Origin: CAZPQN01 sp964588795
Lineage (GTDB): Bacteria > Fidelibacterota > UBA2242
Reading direction: 5' to 3'
Assembly: GCA_964588795.1 (NCBI GenBank)
Contig: CAZPQN010000011.1
Coordinates: forward strand, 1 to 64,000
DNA length: 64,000 nt
Part shown: in pieces, positions 33,749-42,859 of the stretch
Numbering within the stretch: the first letter of the stretch is position 1
Layout: the number at the start of each line of letters is the position of its first letter
Made by a program: the position numbers and the translations under genes
The notes under the pieces: generated by a model
Told to the model about the DNA's origin: nothing
The model's input: only the letters and a program-made list of their open reading frames with translations
Databases searched by the model: none

Positions 33749-35659
33749 GTGGAAACTGTTCGGGTGATTAGCTGGATTGATTGGCTGGTAGTGGCTGGTT
33801 ATTTTCTGCTGGTATTTGCCATTGCCTTTTACTTTTACCGCCGGGCCGGGGAAAATACCGGAACCTTCTTTCTATCCGGACGCAACCTGCCCTGGTGGCT
33901 AGCGGGCACGGCGATGGTGGCGACGACCTTTGCGGCGGACACCCCGTTAGCGGTCACCGAACTGATTGCCCGCAATGGCATCGCCGGCAACTGGCTATGG
34001 TGGAATTTAGCCATCGGCGGCATGCTGACGGTATTTTTCTTTGCGCGCCTCTGGCGCCGGGCAGGCATCATGACCGATGTCGAGTTCACCGAAATGCGCT
34101 ATTCAGGCAAGCCCGCGGCGGTGCTCCGCGGTTTCCGCGCGCTGTACCTGGGCATTTTTATGAATGCGATTGTCATGGGCTGGGTGCACAAGGCGATGGA
34201 AAAGATTTTTCACGTCACGCTACCCGGCGCCGATCCGTTTTTGTTGGTTGTCCTGGTAGCCGGTGCCATAGCCATTTACGCCTCCGCTTCCGGGCTGTTG
34301 GGGACCGCGCGGACGGATAGCTTTCAGTTTGTGTTTGCCATGTTAGGCTGTATCGTATTGGCTGTTATTGTTCTGCCCCAGGTAGGCGGAGCGGTGGCCC
34401 TGAAGACCAGGTTGGCACCCCAGGTGCTGAGCTTTTTTCCACGTGTCGGGAGTCTCGGAGCCGAAGGAATTACAGGTGGTGTCCTGGCCCTTTCGGTCGG
34501 AGCCTTTATTGCGCATATCGGACTGCAATGGTGGTCAACCTGGTATCCGGGCGCCGATCCCGGCGGCGGCGGATATGTCGCCCAACGCATGATGTCAGCC
34601 CGCAACGAGAAACACAGCCTGTTCGCCACTCTGTGGTTCACCATCGCGCATTATACTTTACGCCCCTGGCCGTGGATTATCGTGGCGCTTTCCGCGCTGG
34701 TGCTCCTGCCCCGCGCCGACAGCTTGGAAACATTGCGAGCCGAAAATCCGGTACTTTTCGAACAGGTCGCGGATGCGTATAAGAATCAGACCAATGTCAG
34801 AGTAACCGAGCAGGTCGACCATACCCCCGAATTCCGGGAATTTTACCAGAAATATGAAAACACAGTCGATCCGGGGGTGATGTATCCCAAGATGATGATG
34901 TATTATCTGCCGACCGGTCTCCTGGGTTTGTTAATTGCCACCTTTTTGGCGGCGTACATGTCGACCATCGCCTCGCAGTTGAACTGGGGCACTTCGTACA
35001 TTATCAACGATTTTTACCGGCGTTTTATCCGTCGGCAAGCCAGTGAAAAGCATTATGTTTTCGTTTCGCGGGTAGCGATGCTGTTGCTGATCGTGTTTTC
35101 GTTGGTCGTGACCCGCTATTTTCTGACCACGATTTCCGGCGCTTGGGAGTTCATTATCAACGCCAGCGCCGGAATGGGCGCGGTTTTGATTCTGCGCTGG
35201 TTCTGGTGGCGGATCAATGCCTGGTCAGAGATCTCGGCGATGATTGCCCCGCTGATCATTTATCCGATTGCGCGCTATCATTTTGGAATGCAGTCGCCGC
35301 TGACCCTGTATCCGGTGGTGTTCGGAACGACGGTGATCTGGCTCGGGGTGACTTTCATCAGCCGACCGGAAGATCAGTCGGTGTTGCTGAATTTTTATCG
35401 TCGGGTGCATCCCGGTGGAATCGGCTGGCGGAAAATCGCGGTTCTGCTCCCGGAAGTCAGAGGCGACAGCGGCTTCGGGCGGACTTTTTTCAATTGGGCC
35501 TGCGGTGTGGTGGTAGTGTACGCCAGTCTTTTCGGGATAGGCAAATTACTATTTCATGCTTACGGCGTCGCGATTGGATATTTTTGCCTGGCGGCGGCTG
35601 GCGCACTGGCGATTTACCGCAATCTGAATAGAGTCGGCTGGGGAACCTTGACCGACTGA
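33749..35659 (+). CDS. Sodium:solute symporter (SSS family)
   Basis: 636 aa, GTG start with GGAGG upstream. About 13-15 membrane segments are visible. Family marks include FFLSGRNLPWWLAGTAMVATTFAADTP and SASGLLGTARTDSFQF. A hydrophilic loop at about residues 315-375 is larger than in PutP or SglT. The substrate is not predictable; sugars, amino acids or carboxylates are all possible. A GC-rich hairpin overlaps the stop codon but lacks a T-tract. Confidence 0.9.
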   Translation: METVRVISWIDWLVVAGYFLLVFAIAFYFYRRAGENTGTFFLSGRNLPWWLAGTAMVATTFAADTPLAVTELIARNGIAGNWLWWNLAIGGMLTVFFFARLWRRAGIMTDVEFTEMRYSGKPAAVLRGFRALYLGIFMNAIVMGWVHKAMEKIFHVTLPGADPFLLVVLVAGAIAIYASASGLLGTARTDSFQFVFAMLGCIVLAVIVLPQVGGAVALKTRLAPQVLSFFPRVGSLGAEGITGGVLALSVGAFIAHIGLQWWSTWYPGADPGGGGYVAQRMMSARNEKHSLFATLWFTIAHYTLRPWPWIIVALSALVLLPRADSLETLRAENPVLFEQVADAYKNQTNVRVTEQVDHTPEFREFYQKYENTVDPGVMYPKMMMYYLPTGLLGLLIATFLAAYMSTIASQLNWGTSYIINDFYRRFIRRQASEKHYVFVSRVAMLLLIVFSLVVTRYFLTTISGAWEFIINASAGMGAVLILRWFWWRINAWSEISAMIAPLIIYPIARYHFGMQSPLTLYPVVFGTTVIWLGVTFISRPEDQSVLLNFYRRVHPGGIGWRKIAVLLPEVRGDSGFGRTFFNWACGVVVVYASLFGIGKLLFHAYGVAIGYFCLAAAGALAIYRNLNRVGWGTLTD

Positions 35660-35723
35660 TCGGCCTGCCGGCCGGCGGTCAATAATCGTTATCAGCGGTC
35701 AGGGAGACCCATGGGAGGTCAAA

Positions 35724-35864
35724 TTGAAAAAATTTCTTTGCTTTTCCGGTTTTATTTTGTTAATTAACCGCAAGATGAGTCATAACTGTGGTACGTCCAA
35801 AACAAAAAACTTCACCAACGGCTGGTGGAAGGGGCTGATAACGGGGGCGGTTACTACAGTGTGA
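35724..35864 (+). CDS. Short reading frame with tandem Trp codons, putative trp leader peptide
   Basis: 46 codons from a TTG at 35724 (GGAGG at 35714-35718), or 29 codons from an ATG at 35775. It contains two adjacent Trp codons (35823-35828, in NGWWKGLITG) and stops at 35862-35864. It lies between the symporter and a tryptophan synthase beta gene and is followed 28 bases later by a terminator. GGGGCGGTT-type sequence just after the Trp codons can pair with the first arm of that terminator. This matches classical transcription attenuation, where ribosome stalling at Trp codons frees an antiterminator. The longer version has a signal-like N-terminus (MKKFLCFSGFILLI), so a small exported peptide is an alternative. 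Confidence 0.55.
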   Translation: MKKFLCFSGFILLINRKMSHNCGTSKTKNFTNGWWKGLITGAVTTV

Positions 35865-35901
35865 GTTAGAGGAAACACATACAAGTTAATGAAACCCGCC
35901 C
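35843..35901 (+). promoter_or_regulatory. Candidate antiterminator (2:3 pairing)
   Basis: Bases 35845-35852 (GGGCGGTT) can pair with 35893-35901 (AACCCGCCC) in eight pairs with one bulged C. This is mutually exclusive with the terminator stem at 35892-35914. A ribosome halted at the Trp codons would leave 35845 onward free, while one at the stop codon (35862) would cover it. A six-base AACCGC at 35766-35771 could pair with 35847-35852 as a protector. Confidence 0.5.
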
Positions 35902-35922
35902 GCGAGGCGGGTTTTGTTTTTT
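35892..35922 (+). terminator. Rho-independent terminator (attenuator candidate)
   Basis: AAACCCGCC and GGCGGGTTT form a perfect 9-pair stem with a 5-base loop, followed by TGTTTTTT. It sits after the Trp-rich short frame and 30 bases before the TrpB-like start codon, so it can end the symporter transcript and act as an attenuator for the next gene. Confidence 0.9.
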
Positions 35923-35951
35923 ATGAGTAAGTCAATAGGAAAGGAGTCGTT

Positions 35952-37313
35952 ATGTTACAACAGAAGATTGTGTTGCCGGAATCTGAAATACCACGGCAAT
36001 GGTACAATCTCAACGCCGATCTGCCGGTCAAATTGCCCCCGGTATTGCACCCCGGTACGCGGCAACCCATCACGCCGGATGATCTCCGGCCGCTTTTCCC
36101 CATGGCCATTATTGAGCAGGAAGTCAGTACTGAGCGGTTTATTGCTATACCCGAGCCGGTGCTGGATATTTATCGCATCTGGCGTCCGACGCCGCTGGTG
36201 CGCGCCTCTCGATTGGAAAAGGCGATCGGAACCAATTCGAAAATTTATTTTAAGAATGAGAGCGTCAGTCCGCCCGGCAGTCACAAGCCAAATACCGCGG
36301 TAGCGCAGGCCTATTACAATGCCCGGGAAGGGGTGAAAAAACTGACCACCGAGACCGGCGCCGGACAATGGGGCAGCGCCCTGGCTTTTGCCTGTAATTG
36401 TTTCGGGCTGGAATGTCTGGTTTTTATGGTACGGGTCAGTTATGACAATAAGCCCTACCGCCGCTCGATGATCGAGACCTGGGGTGGCCAGATTTTTCCC
36501 AGCCCTAGTCCCCAGACCACTACTGGCCGCCGGATTTTGGCGGACGATCCGGATTGTTCCGGGAGTCTTGGCATAGCTATCTCCGAGGCGGTCGAAGTCG
36601 CCGCCGGTGATGCCAAGGTCAAGTACTCGTTGGGTTCTGTGCTCAATCATGTCATGTTGCATCAAACTGTAATCGGCGAGGAAGCCTATCGGCAGATGAA
36701 AATCGCGGGTGACTACCCGGACGTCGTCATCGGTTGCGTGGGCGGCGGCAGCAATTTTGCCGGCCTGGTTTTCCCGTTTATACGCGATAAAATCGCCGGC
36801 CGCAACCTGCGGGCAATCGCCGTCGAGCCCACCGCCTGTCCATCGCTGACCCGGGGCATTTATACCTATGACTACGGCGATACCGGTAAATTGACTCCCC
36901 TGGTTGCCATGTATTCGCTGGGGCATGACTTTATTCCCTCAAAAATTCATGCGGGCGGATTGCGCTATCATGGCGCTTCACCCATGGTCAGCCTGTTGGT
37001 CAAGGAAGGTTTAATAGAAGCCTGCGCCTATCAGCAGACCGAGGTTTTCAAAGCCGCGGTGACCTTCGCTCGCAGTGAAGGTATCATTCCCGCTCCCGAA
37101 TCAGCCCACGCAATCAGGGCCACCATTGACGAGGCTAAGAGAGCCGATGCGGAAGGCGTATCGCGCGTCATCCTGTTCAATCTCAGTGGTCACGGACATT
37201 TCGATATGAGTGCTTACGACGCCTATTTCGGCAAGCGACTGGAAGATAATCACTTTTCGGAAGACATTCTGAATAAGAATTTGCAGGAAATTGCCGGTCT
37301 GCCGAAAGTATAA
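35952..37313 (+). CDS. Tryptophan synthase beta chain, TrpB2-type
   Basis: 453 aa. It is longer than TrpB1 and carries the extended N-terminus of the TrpB2 group (RPTPLVRASRLEKAIG, KNESVSPPGSHKPNTAVAQAYY), with the PLP lysine at 112. The phosphate-binding GCVGGGSNFAG and the late PAPESAHAI motif are present. The enzyme joins indole (or a related nucleophile) and serine to make tryptophan; TrpB2 often works without TrpA, and no trpA is in view. AGGAAAGGAG precedes the ATG. A Trp-rich leader and terminator lie just upstream, and another terminator follows. Confidence 0.93.
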   Translation: MLQQKIVLPESEIPRQWYNLNADLPVKLPPVLHPGTRQPITPDDLRPLFPMAIIEQEVSTERFIAIPEPVLDIYRIWRPTPLVRASRLEKAIGTNSKIYFKNESVSPPGSHKPNTAVAQAYYNAREGVKKLTTETGAGQWGSALAFACNCFGLECLVFMVRVSYDNKPYRRSMIETWGGQIFPSPSPQTTTGRRILADDPDCSGSLGIAISEAVEVAAGDAKVKYSLGSVLNHVMLHQTVIGEEAYRQMKIAGDYPDVVIGCVGGGSNFAGLVFPFIRDKIAGRNLRAIAVEPTACPSLTRGIYTYDYGDTGKLTPLVAMYSLGHDFIPSKIHAGGLRYHGASPMVSLLVKEGLIEACAYQQTEVFKAAVTFARSEGIIPAPESAHAIRATIDEAKRADAEGVSRVILFNLSGHGHFDMSAYDAYFGKRLEDNHFSEDILNKNLQEIAGLPKV

Positions 37314-37338
37314 GAGGTAAAACCCAAGATTGTCTGGT

Positions 37339-37370
37339 AAAAAGGGATGCGATTGATTGTGTCCCTTTTT
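37339..37370 (+). terminator. Rho-independent terminator after the TrpB2-type gene
   Basis: AAAAAGGGA pairs with TCCCTTTTT across a 14-base loop, 25 bases after the stop codon. The arms are AT-rich at the base, and the T-run ends the hairpin. Confidence 0.8.
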
Positions 37371-37661
37371 AGCCAATTAAATATGACAGTTGGTAACGAT
37401 GTATTTTGGATATTAACTTAGATAAAGGATACTAAAAAAATTTTTTCACGTTTTTTCTGAAAGAGGAACTTGATACTAGGGAATAGTGGTATTTGCACCA
37501 CTTAGCATCAGGCTTGAACATGTTTAAATGCAAAATTGGGTCCCGGCCGGCGATTTCCGGAAAAAGAAGATAAAGGTGGTTTTAGTAAACTAACAGACAG
37601 CATTTCATATCGAAAGCAACTAATAGGAACACTTTCCAGTAACTATAAGAAGGATATTTAG
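37371..37661. other. AT-rich intergenic region, no gene seen
   Basis: 291 bases with low GC. A hairpin TAGTGGT-ATTTGC-ACCACTTA is visible near 37484-37505 and a GC-rich knot TCCCGGCCGGCG near 37540. I see no convincing promoter, RNA or short gene. Confidence 0.5.
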
Positions 37662-38651
37662 ATGAATCGACAATTTGTGGTTTATGGTTCCCTGGGTATT
37701 ATAAGCCTGCATTTGCTCCAATCATGTGAAAATCCAACTGATAGTGAAAGCAGAGTACCGGCTGTTGTTACGGCAGTGGTCAGTGAGGTGACTTGTCATG
37801 CCGCTGTCTGTGGAGGAAAGATTAAGTCTGATGGTGGCGAGGACATAATCGCCCGTGGGGTATGCTGGAGCACCAGCCAGTATACCGATTTATCTGATAG
37901 CAAGACTGTCGATGGTTTCGGTGCCGGTAGCTTTACAAGTAACCTGACCGATTTGACTGCGGGTATAACTTACTACGTCAGGGCATATGCTACGAACAGT
38001 ATCGGCACCGGATACAGCGATGCAGTTAAATTTACTACGAAAATCGCCACCGAATTTGGCACGGTCACTGATATAGACGGAAATATTTATTTGACCGTAA
38101 AACTTGCGAATCAATGGTGGATGGCAGAAAACCTGAAGGTAACCCATTATCGGAACGGGGACGAAATCCCCAACGTGACAGATAATAATCAATGGGCCTC
38201 TCTAACGACCGATGCCCGTTGCGCTCAGAATAACAGCGCTGATAAATTTGCGACTTATGGGTATCTTTACAATTGGTACGCAGTAAATGACGTGCGGAAT
38301 ATCGCTCCACCAGGGTGGCATGTGCCAACTGATGCCGAATGGCAGAAGTTGGCTAATTTTCTGGGGGGCAATGCGGTAGCTGGCGGGAAGCTGAAGGAGT
38401 CAGGCACGGCTCACTGGAATAAGCCCAATACCGAGGCCACCAACGCCAGTGATTTTTGCGCCTTAGCAGGCGGCTACCGGGATAATCTTGGAAATTTTTC
38501 AGGAACTGGCGGCAGTGCCACTTTCTGGTCTTCCACCGAAGAAAATGTTTCTTACGGGCGGTGTTGGGAGATTACTTACAATTCCGGTGCGCTTAGCAGT
38601 CTTGCTAACCGAAAATCGCGCGGATTCTCTGTACGGTTGGTAGCAGATTGA
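37662..38651 (+). CDS. Lipoprotein with Fibrobacter-succinogenes major paralogous domain
   Basis: 329 aa. The signal ends in a lipobox (HLLQSC). Residues about 30-130 form an FN3-like module (ARGVCWSTSQYTDL, TAGITYYVRAYATNSIGTGYS). Residues about 140-329 match the Fib_succ_major domain (DIDGNIYLTVKLANQWWMAENLK, YLYNWYAV, PPGWHVPTDAEWQKL, FWSSTEE, GFSVRLV). Such proteins are cell-surface anchored in Bacteroidetes and Fibrobacteres; no enzyme activity is known. It heads a group of three exported products in a lower-GC stretch. Confidence 0.88.
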   Translation: MNRQFVVYGSLGIISLHLLQSCENPTDSESRVPAVVTAVVSEVTCHAAVCGGKIKSDGGEDIIARGVCWSTSQYTDLSDSKTVDGFGAGSFTSNLTDLTAGITYYVRAYATNSIGTGYSDAVKFTTKIATEFGTVTDIDGNIYLTVKLANQWWMAENLKVTHYRNGDEIPNVTDNNQWASLTTDARCAQNNSADKFATYGYLYNWYAVNDVRNIAPPGWHVPTDAEWQKLANFLGGNAVAGGKLKESGTAHWNKPNTEATNASDFCALAGGYRDNLGNFSGTGGSATFWSSTEENVSYGRCWEITYNSGALSSLANRKSRGFSVRLVAD

Positions 38652-38682
38652 GGAGAGTGAGTAGATAAGAAAGGAAAACACC

Positions 38683-39093
38683 ATGAAACGTTGGATCGGA
38701 TTAGGTATTGGTTTGAGCCTGATGGTTGCTTTTTGTGAAAAAGATCCCCCCTGTGGCCCGTTTGATTCCTTAACCGCGACTGATTCATTAGTTGCGCAAA
38801 TTACTCTTAACTGGGCTCCGCCTTGTCCGGAGGCTTACGATTATGATGTTTACCGCTCGCAAAGCCGGAAGGGCCCATGAACATATTTGTGCACGATTTG
38901 CGAACAAGATTTTGTCACCTGGCCGAATGTAACTGAATTACACTGGACCGATCAGATATTTTTTCAACAATTACCACCCATGGACGCCATTACCTATTAT
39001 TATAAGGTGTTTGCGAAACCATATATTGATACCGAATGGGACAAGCTATCCAGTAATATTGTCAAAGGAATAGCCTTTGCCCCGAAACAGTAA
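38683..39093 (+). pseudogene. FN3-like lipoprotein gene with an in-frame TGA
   Basis: One frame of 136 codons is split by TGA at 38878-38880. The first part has a lipobox-like signal (MKRWIGLGIGLSLMVAFC) and NWAPPCPEAYDYDVYRS, and the second continues with VTELHWTDQIFF and AITYYYKVFA, so the two halves make a single FN3-like fold. TGA serves as a normal stop elsewhere in this window, so a point mutation (CGA or TGG to TGA) or sequencing error is more likely than recoding. AGGAAA precedes the ATG. Function unknown. Confidence 0.7.
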
Positions 39094-39112
39094 AAATATG
39101 AAGGAGTGAGCT

Positions 39113-39988
39113 GTGATTCGACTATTAAATTTGATCTTTCTAATCAGCCTGATTAATACCGCGCTTGTGGCCAAGAATTACTGGTGGAACCAAAAGGCCA
39201 TAGGCATTACTTTTGGACACGGCAGCGAAGAAAATCGTTATGATCGAGGACTTGTCGCCTCGGCAGGATTCCACGATGGTTATTTATCTGCATGGAAAAT
39301 CGGAGACGAGACGAAAAATCAGACAATCCCGATCGGAAGTGTCCCAACGGAAGTCATGTTTCACTATCTGACCCGGAACCATAAATTCATGTTGTCTATC
39401 GGTATTATTAATCGCCAACCACGAACGATTACCAGTCAGAGTAATAAATACTCGATCATCGGTACCATAGGTAATACTGAGTTGAGTCTTAACGATATCC
39501 TTTATCATAAAGGTTTTTCCAGTTATGAAGATACCTGGTTGTTTCTACGCTGGGTGCGGCACTGGACACTAATAGAAACCAACCTCGGTCGAGCGGCGTT
39601 GGGTTTAGGTGAAGGAATTGGCTATACACCCAAATCAACCTGGCATACGCGCGTGGAAACCTGGTTATACCCGGACGGTGGTAGTGCATGGGAAACACTC
39701 CGGTGGGTCAAACGGGATATTTATTTTAATCACCTCATAGGGCTATCATTTAACCTAGATCTAAAATATGACTTGCCGAAGATTCCGGTCAGTGTTGGAG
39801 CAATGGGCCAGATCAACATGAAGGGTGGGACATTCTTCTGGAACTGGCACCATAAAGTGACGGAAATGCTCGATGGGGAAATTACAACCGGAACTCAACG
39901 CTGGCTCGTGGGGGATGCAAATCATAACTATGCCGCCGGGCTTGGATTTGGCTATCATTTTTATATCATGGGCAGCTGGCCTCTTTAA
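39113..39988 (+). CDS. Exported protein, possible outer-membrane barrel, family unknown
   Basis: 291 aa, GTG start with AAGGAGTGAGC upstream. A signal peptide (MIRLLNLIFLISLINTALVA) is followed by beta-strand-like segments rich in Trp, Tyr and Gly (AIGITFGHGSEENRYDRG, FMLSIGIINRQP, LGRAALGLGEGIGYTP) and a C-terminus GLGFGYHFYIMGSW that resembles a barrel end. It follows the FN3 lipoprotein remnant by 19 bases. I do not recognise the family. Confidence 0.7.
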   Translation: MIRLLNLIFLISLINTALVAKNYWWNQKAIGITFGHGSEENRYDRGLVASAGFHDGYLSAWKIGDETKNQTIPIGSVPTEVMFHYLTRNHKFMLSIGIINRQPRTITSQSNKYSIIGTIGNTELSLNDILYHKGFSSYEDTWLFLRWVRHWTLIETNLGRAALGLGEGIGYTPKSTWHTRVETWLYPDGGSAWETLRWVKRDIYFNHLIGLSFNLDLKYDLPKIPVSVGAMGQINMKGGTFFWNWHHKVTEMLDGEITTGTQRWLVGDANHNYAAGLGFGYHFYIMGSWPL

Positions 39989-40092
39989 GAATGCTATGGC
40001 GCCCGGAAGCTTAATCACTCGCAAAGTATTTCCTGGTTTAAAAAATTCCTTATTTGGATCGAGCCGCTTTTTCATTACATTCCGCCCTGTTG

Positions 40093-40863
40093 ATGCGGGT
40101 CGGATTTTCTAAATCGCAATTAATAACCGTTCATGTCCCTGGCGTCGGTGCGATTGTTCTATGTCGCAATCGCCGCGCCCGGCGGATAGCGTTGTCGGTA
40201 CGCGCCGGCAGACCAGCAAGACTTACGCTTCCCGTCGGTGTGCCGTTATCGGTAGGCCTGGAGTTCATCCACCGTAAGGAGGCTTGGTTGAAAAGAACCC
40301 AGCAAAAAGTATCCGTTGGAGAAAACAACCAGCTGCCCTATGATGGCACGACTCCTTTCAATACTCGCCGGCACCGGTTACAGGTTGTGCCTTGCAGGCA
40401 GGAGAAATTGAAAGTCTGTATCCGGGAGGGGACAATTCAGGTTTCTTTCCCCGAACATATGCCCCTCAGCGCGCCCCTGGTTCAAGAGACCATCATCAAG
40501 GCGGTCAGTGAAACCCTGCGGATCGAGGCCCGGCAGGATTTGCCAGTTCGGATTGCACAATTAGCCGAGCGGCACGGCTTTGTTTTTCGACGCCTTTTTA
40601 TCAAGAATCTTATCTCTCGTTGGGGTAGCTGTTCGGGTCGCGGTAACATTAATCTGAACCTGCAATTAATGCGCTTACCGGATGATTTGATTGATTACGT
40701 GATTCTGCACGAACTGCTGCATACTCGCCACCCCAATCATAGCCCGGCCTTCTGGCGCGATTTGCAGGCAATTGTGCCCTCGATGACTTACCAGCGTCGC
40801 CGCCTGCGCGACCTTGCCCGTCGCGGTTTCCTGCGTTCCCCGTTGATGCCTTTCGAATCTTAA
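40093..40863 (+). CDS. YgjP-like (DUF45) metallopeptidase
   Basis: 256 aa from the ATG at 40093. The zinc motif is ILHELLHTRHPNHSPAFW (HExxH-type with a third His), preceded by ISRWGSCSGRGNINLN, which is diagnostic for the YgjP/WLM-like group. The N-terminal half is a beta-rich domain with many Arg. These are predicted cytoplasmic zinc proteases of unknown substrate. No good ribosome site is present, and an in-frame ATG at 40054 is possible. Confidence 0.88.
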   Translation: MRVGFSKSQLITVHVPGVGAIVLCRNRRARRIALSVRAGRPARLTLPVGVPLSVGLEFIHRKEAWLKRTQQKVSVGENNQLPYDGTTPFNTRRHRLQVVPCRQEKLKVCIREGTIQVSFPEHMPLSAPLVQETIIKAVSETLRIEARQDLPVRIAQLAERHGFVFRRLFIKNLISRWGSCSGRGNINLNLQLMRLPDDLIDYVILHELLHTRHPNHSPAFWRDLQAIVPSMTYQRRRLRDLARRGFLRSPLMPFES

Positions 40864-40967
40864 GCAGGAAAATTTCCGGTGGGTTTTCCAAATCCGGTAA
40901 TAATTGGTAATTTAAATGCGGTCAGGACAGGATACACGCGAACATTTATTAGCATGAAAGAGAGAAC

Positions 40968-42845
40968 ATGATCAGATTCGGACAATTTATGCCAGATGGC
41001 GCACGCAAAAAATTAGCGGCCCTGAACAATCGCCATGTCGAGGACATTATTGCAGAATATACCGCTCTGTGCAGGCCGGACAAAATCACGCTCGTTACTG
41101 ATGACCCGGAGGAACGCGCCCGAATCAGGCAAATTGCGCTTGAAAAAGGTGAAGAAAAAGCGCTTTCTGTTGCTGGTCACACAGTGCACTATGACGGTTT
41201 TTTTGACCAGGGACGCGATAAAGCCTGTACCAAGGTTTTGGTACCCGAAGGTCAATCGCTCAGTCCCCGGATAAATACTCTTGATCGGAAAACCGGACTG
41301 GCAGAATTACACCAGCTGATGAATGGCATCATGCGTGGCAAGGAGATGTTCGTACGCTTTTTCTGCCTCGGTCCGGGTGGTTCGGCTTTCGCCATCCCGG
41401 CCATGCAAATTACCGATTCGGCTTATGTTGCCCATAGCGAAGACTTGTTGTACAGATCCGGTTATGCGGAATTCCACAAACTGCAGGGCAGTGACCACTT
41501 TTTCCATTTCATTCATTCCGCCGGCGCCCTGGACGAGGACGGCGTTGCCCGCAATGTTGCTCAGCGCCGTGTCTACATTGATCTGGTCGCCAACCGGGTA
41601 TTTACCATAAACAATCAGTATGCCGGGAACAGTGTCGGGTTGAAGAAACTGGCCCTGCGGTTGGCGATCAACCAGGCCAATCAATCGGATTGGTTGGCGG
41701 AACATATGTTTCTCATGGGCGTCCATCCTGTTGCTAAGGAACGCACCACTTATTTCGCGGGTGCTTTCCCGAGCGCGTGTGGCAAAACCAGCACGGCCAT
41801 GATACCGGGCCAGACTATAATTGGCGATGACATTGCCTATCTGAAAGCCTGGTCGGACGGCACCTGTCATGCGGTAAACATTGAATCGGGTATTTTTGGT
41901 ATTATTTCCGATGTCAATCCGATTGACGATCCGCTGATTTATAAATGCCTGACGACGCCGCGCGAGTTGATTTTTTCCAACGTATTGGTCAATGACGGCC
42001 GACCGTACTGGTTGGGCATGGGCATGCCGACACCGGCGCGCGGGACCAATCATTCGGGGGCCTGGTTCGAGGGTAAAAAAGATGACGAGGGCAAGCTTAT
42101 CCCTTTAGCCCATAAAAATGCCCGCTACACGATGCGGCTCAGCGAGTTGGAGAATCTCGACCCGCAGGCGGAAAATCCCGATGGGGTGCCGATTTCCGCC
42201 ATTATTTACGGCGGACGCGACTCCGACACCAACCCACCAATTGTGCAGGCTTTCGGTTGGGAACACGGTGTTTTTATCGGGGCGACCTTGGAATCGGAGA
42301 CGACCGCTGCGACGCTGGGCCAGGAGGGTCAGCGCACCTTTGCCCCGATGGCCAACCTGGACTTTATCGTCGTCCCGCTCGGGCTTTATCTGGCCAATCA
42401 CTTTAAATTTGGCAAGCGCCTGAATAAGCCGCCGCTGGTTTTCGGAACTAACTATTTCCTAAAGGACGAGCACGGTCGCTTTCTGAATGAAAAGACTGAC
42501 AAGAAAGCCTGGATTCTTTGGGCAGAAGCCCGGGTGCATGGTGAGTACGGGGCGGTAGCCACACCAATTGGATGGATCCCGCGCTATGCCGATCTACAAA
42601 CGCTCTTTGATACTACCTTGCACAAACCTTATTCCCGCACTGATTATGCCCGGCAGTTCGAAATCAGGCTCGATCGGTTGTTAGAAAAATTGGCACGCAT
42701 CGAGAAAATGTATGCCGCGGAGTCGGCCCCGCCCACCCTAGGGGAGCAAATCGCCGCACAGCGCTCGCGGTTATTGCAATGGCGGGCTGATTTTGGGCGG
42801 GAACGGCTTAATCCGCTAGAGATTGAGCAGGCCGTTGCGGAATAA
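40968..42845 (+). CDS. pckG: Phosphoenolpyruvate carboxykinase (GTP)
   Basis: 625 aa, standard length for the GTP-dependent form. It interconverts oxaloacetate and GTP with PEP, CO2 and GDP. The P-loop with the reactive cysteine is FPSACGKTSTAM (Cys271), and RGTNHSGAWFEG, FLMGVHPV and GDDIAYL follow the family pattern. AGAGAGA precedes the ATG. With ppdK and ptsHI it makes PEP a hub of this window's metabolism. Confidence 0.97.
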   Translation: MIRFGQFMPDGARKKLAALNNRHVEDIIAEYTALCRPDKITLVTDDPEERARIRQIALEKGEEKALSVAGHTVHYDGFFDQGRDKACTKVLVPEGQSLSPRINTLDRKTGLAELHQLMNGIMRGKEMFVRFFCLGPGGSAFAIPAMQITDSAYVAHSEDLLYRSGYAEFHKLQGSDHFFHFIHSAGALDEDGVARNVAQRRVYIDLVANRVFTINNQYAGNSVGLKKLALRLAINQANQSDWLAEHMFLMGVHPVAKERTTYFAGAFPSACGKTSTAMIPGQTIIGDDIAYLKAWSDGTCHAVNIESGIFGIISDVNPIDDPLIYKCLTTPRELIFSNVLVNDGRPYWLGMGMPTPARGTNHSGAWFEGKKDDEGKLIPLAHKNARYTMRLSELENLDPQAENPDGVPISAIIYGGRDSDTNPPIVQAFGWEHGVFIGATLESETTAATLGQEGQRTFAPMANLDFIVVPLGLYLANHFKFGKRLNKPPLVFGTNYFLKDEHGRFLNEKTDKKAWILWAEARVHGEYGAVATPIGWIPRYADLQTLFDTTLHKPYSRTDYARQFEIRLDRLLEKLARIEKMYAAESAPPTLGEQIAAQRSRLLQWRADFGRERLNPLEIEQAVAE

Positions 42846-42859
42846 ATAGCTGACATTCA

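Noticed and set aside
35655..35690. GC-rich hairpin over the symporter stop codon as a terminator
   Set aside because: The stem is strong but no T-run follows, and a better terminator lies at 35892-35922.
35740..35951. T-box or other amino-acid riboswitch upstream of the TrpB2-type gene
   Set aside because: No T-box consensus (GGTGG-type bulge partner of tRNA) is visible; the Trp codons plus terminator explain the region better.
35955..36926. Long minus-strand frame inside the TrpB2-type gene
   Set aside because: Complete antisense overlap with a conserved enzyme, no ribosome site, no motif.
38878..38880. In-frame TGA read as selenocysteine or as a recoded sense codon
   Set aside because: TGA ends other genes in this window, the following bases do not form a convincing bacterial SECIS hairpin, and the protein is a surface FN3 domain with no redox site.
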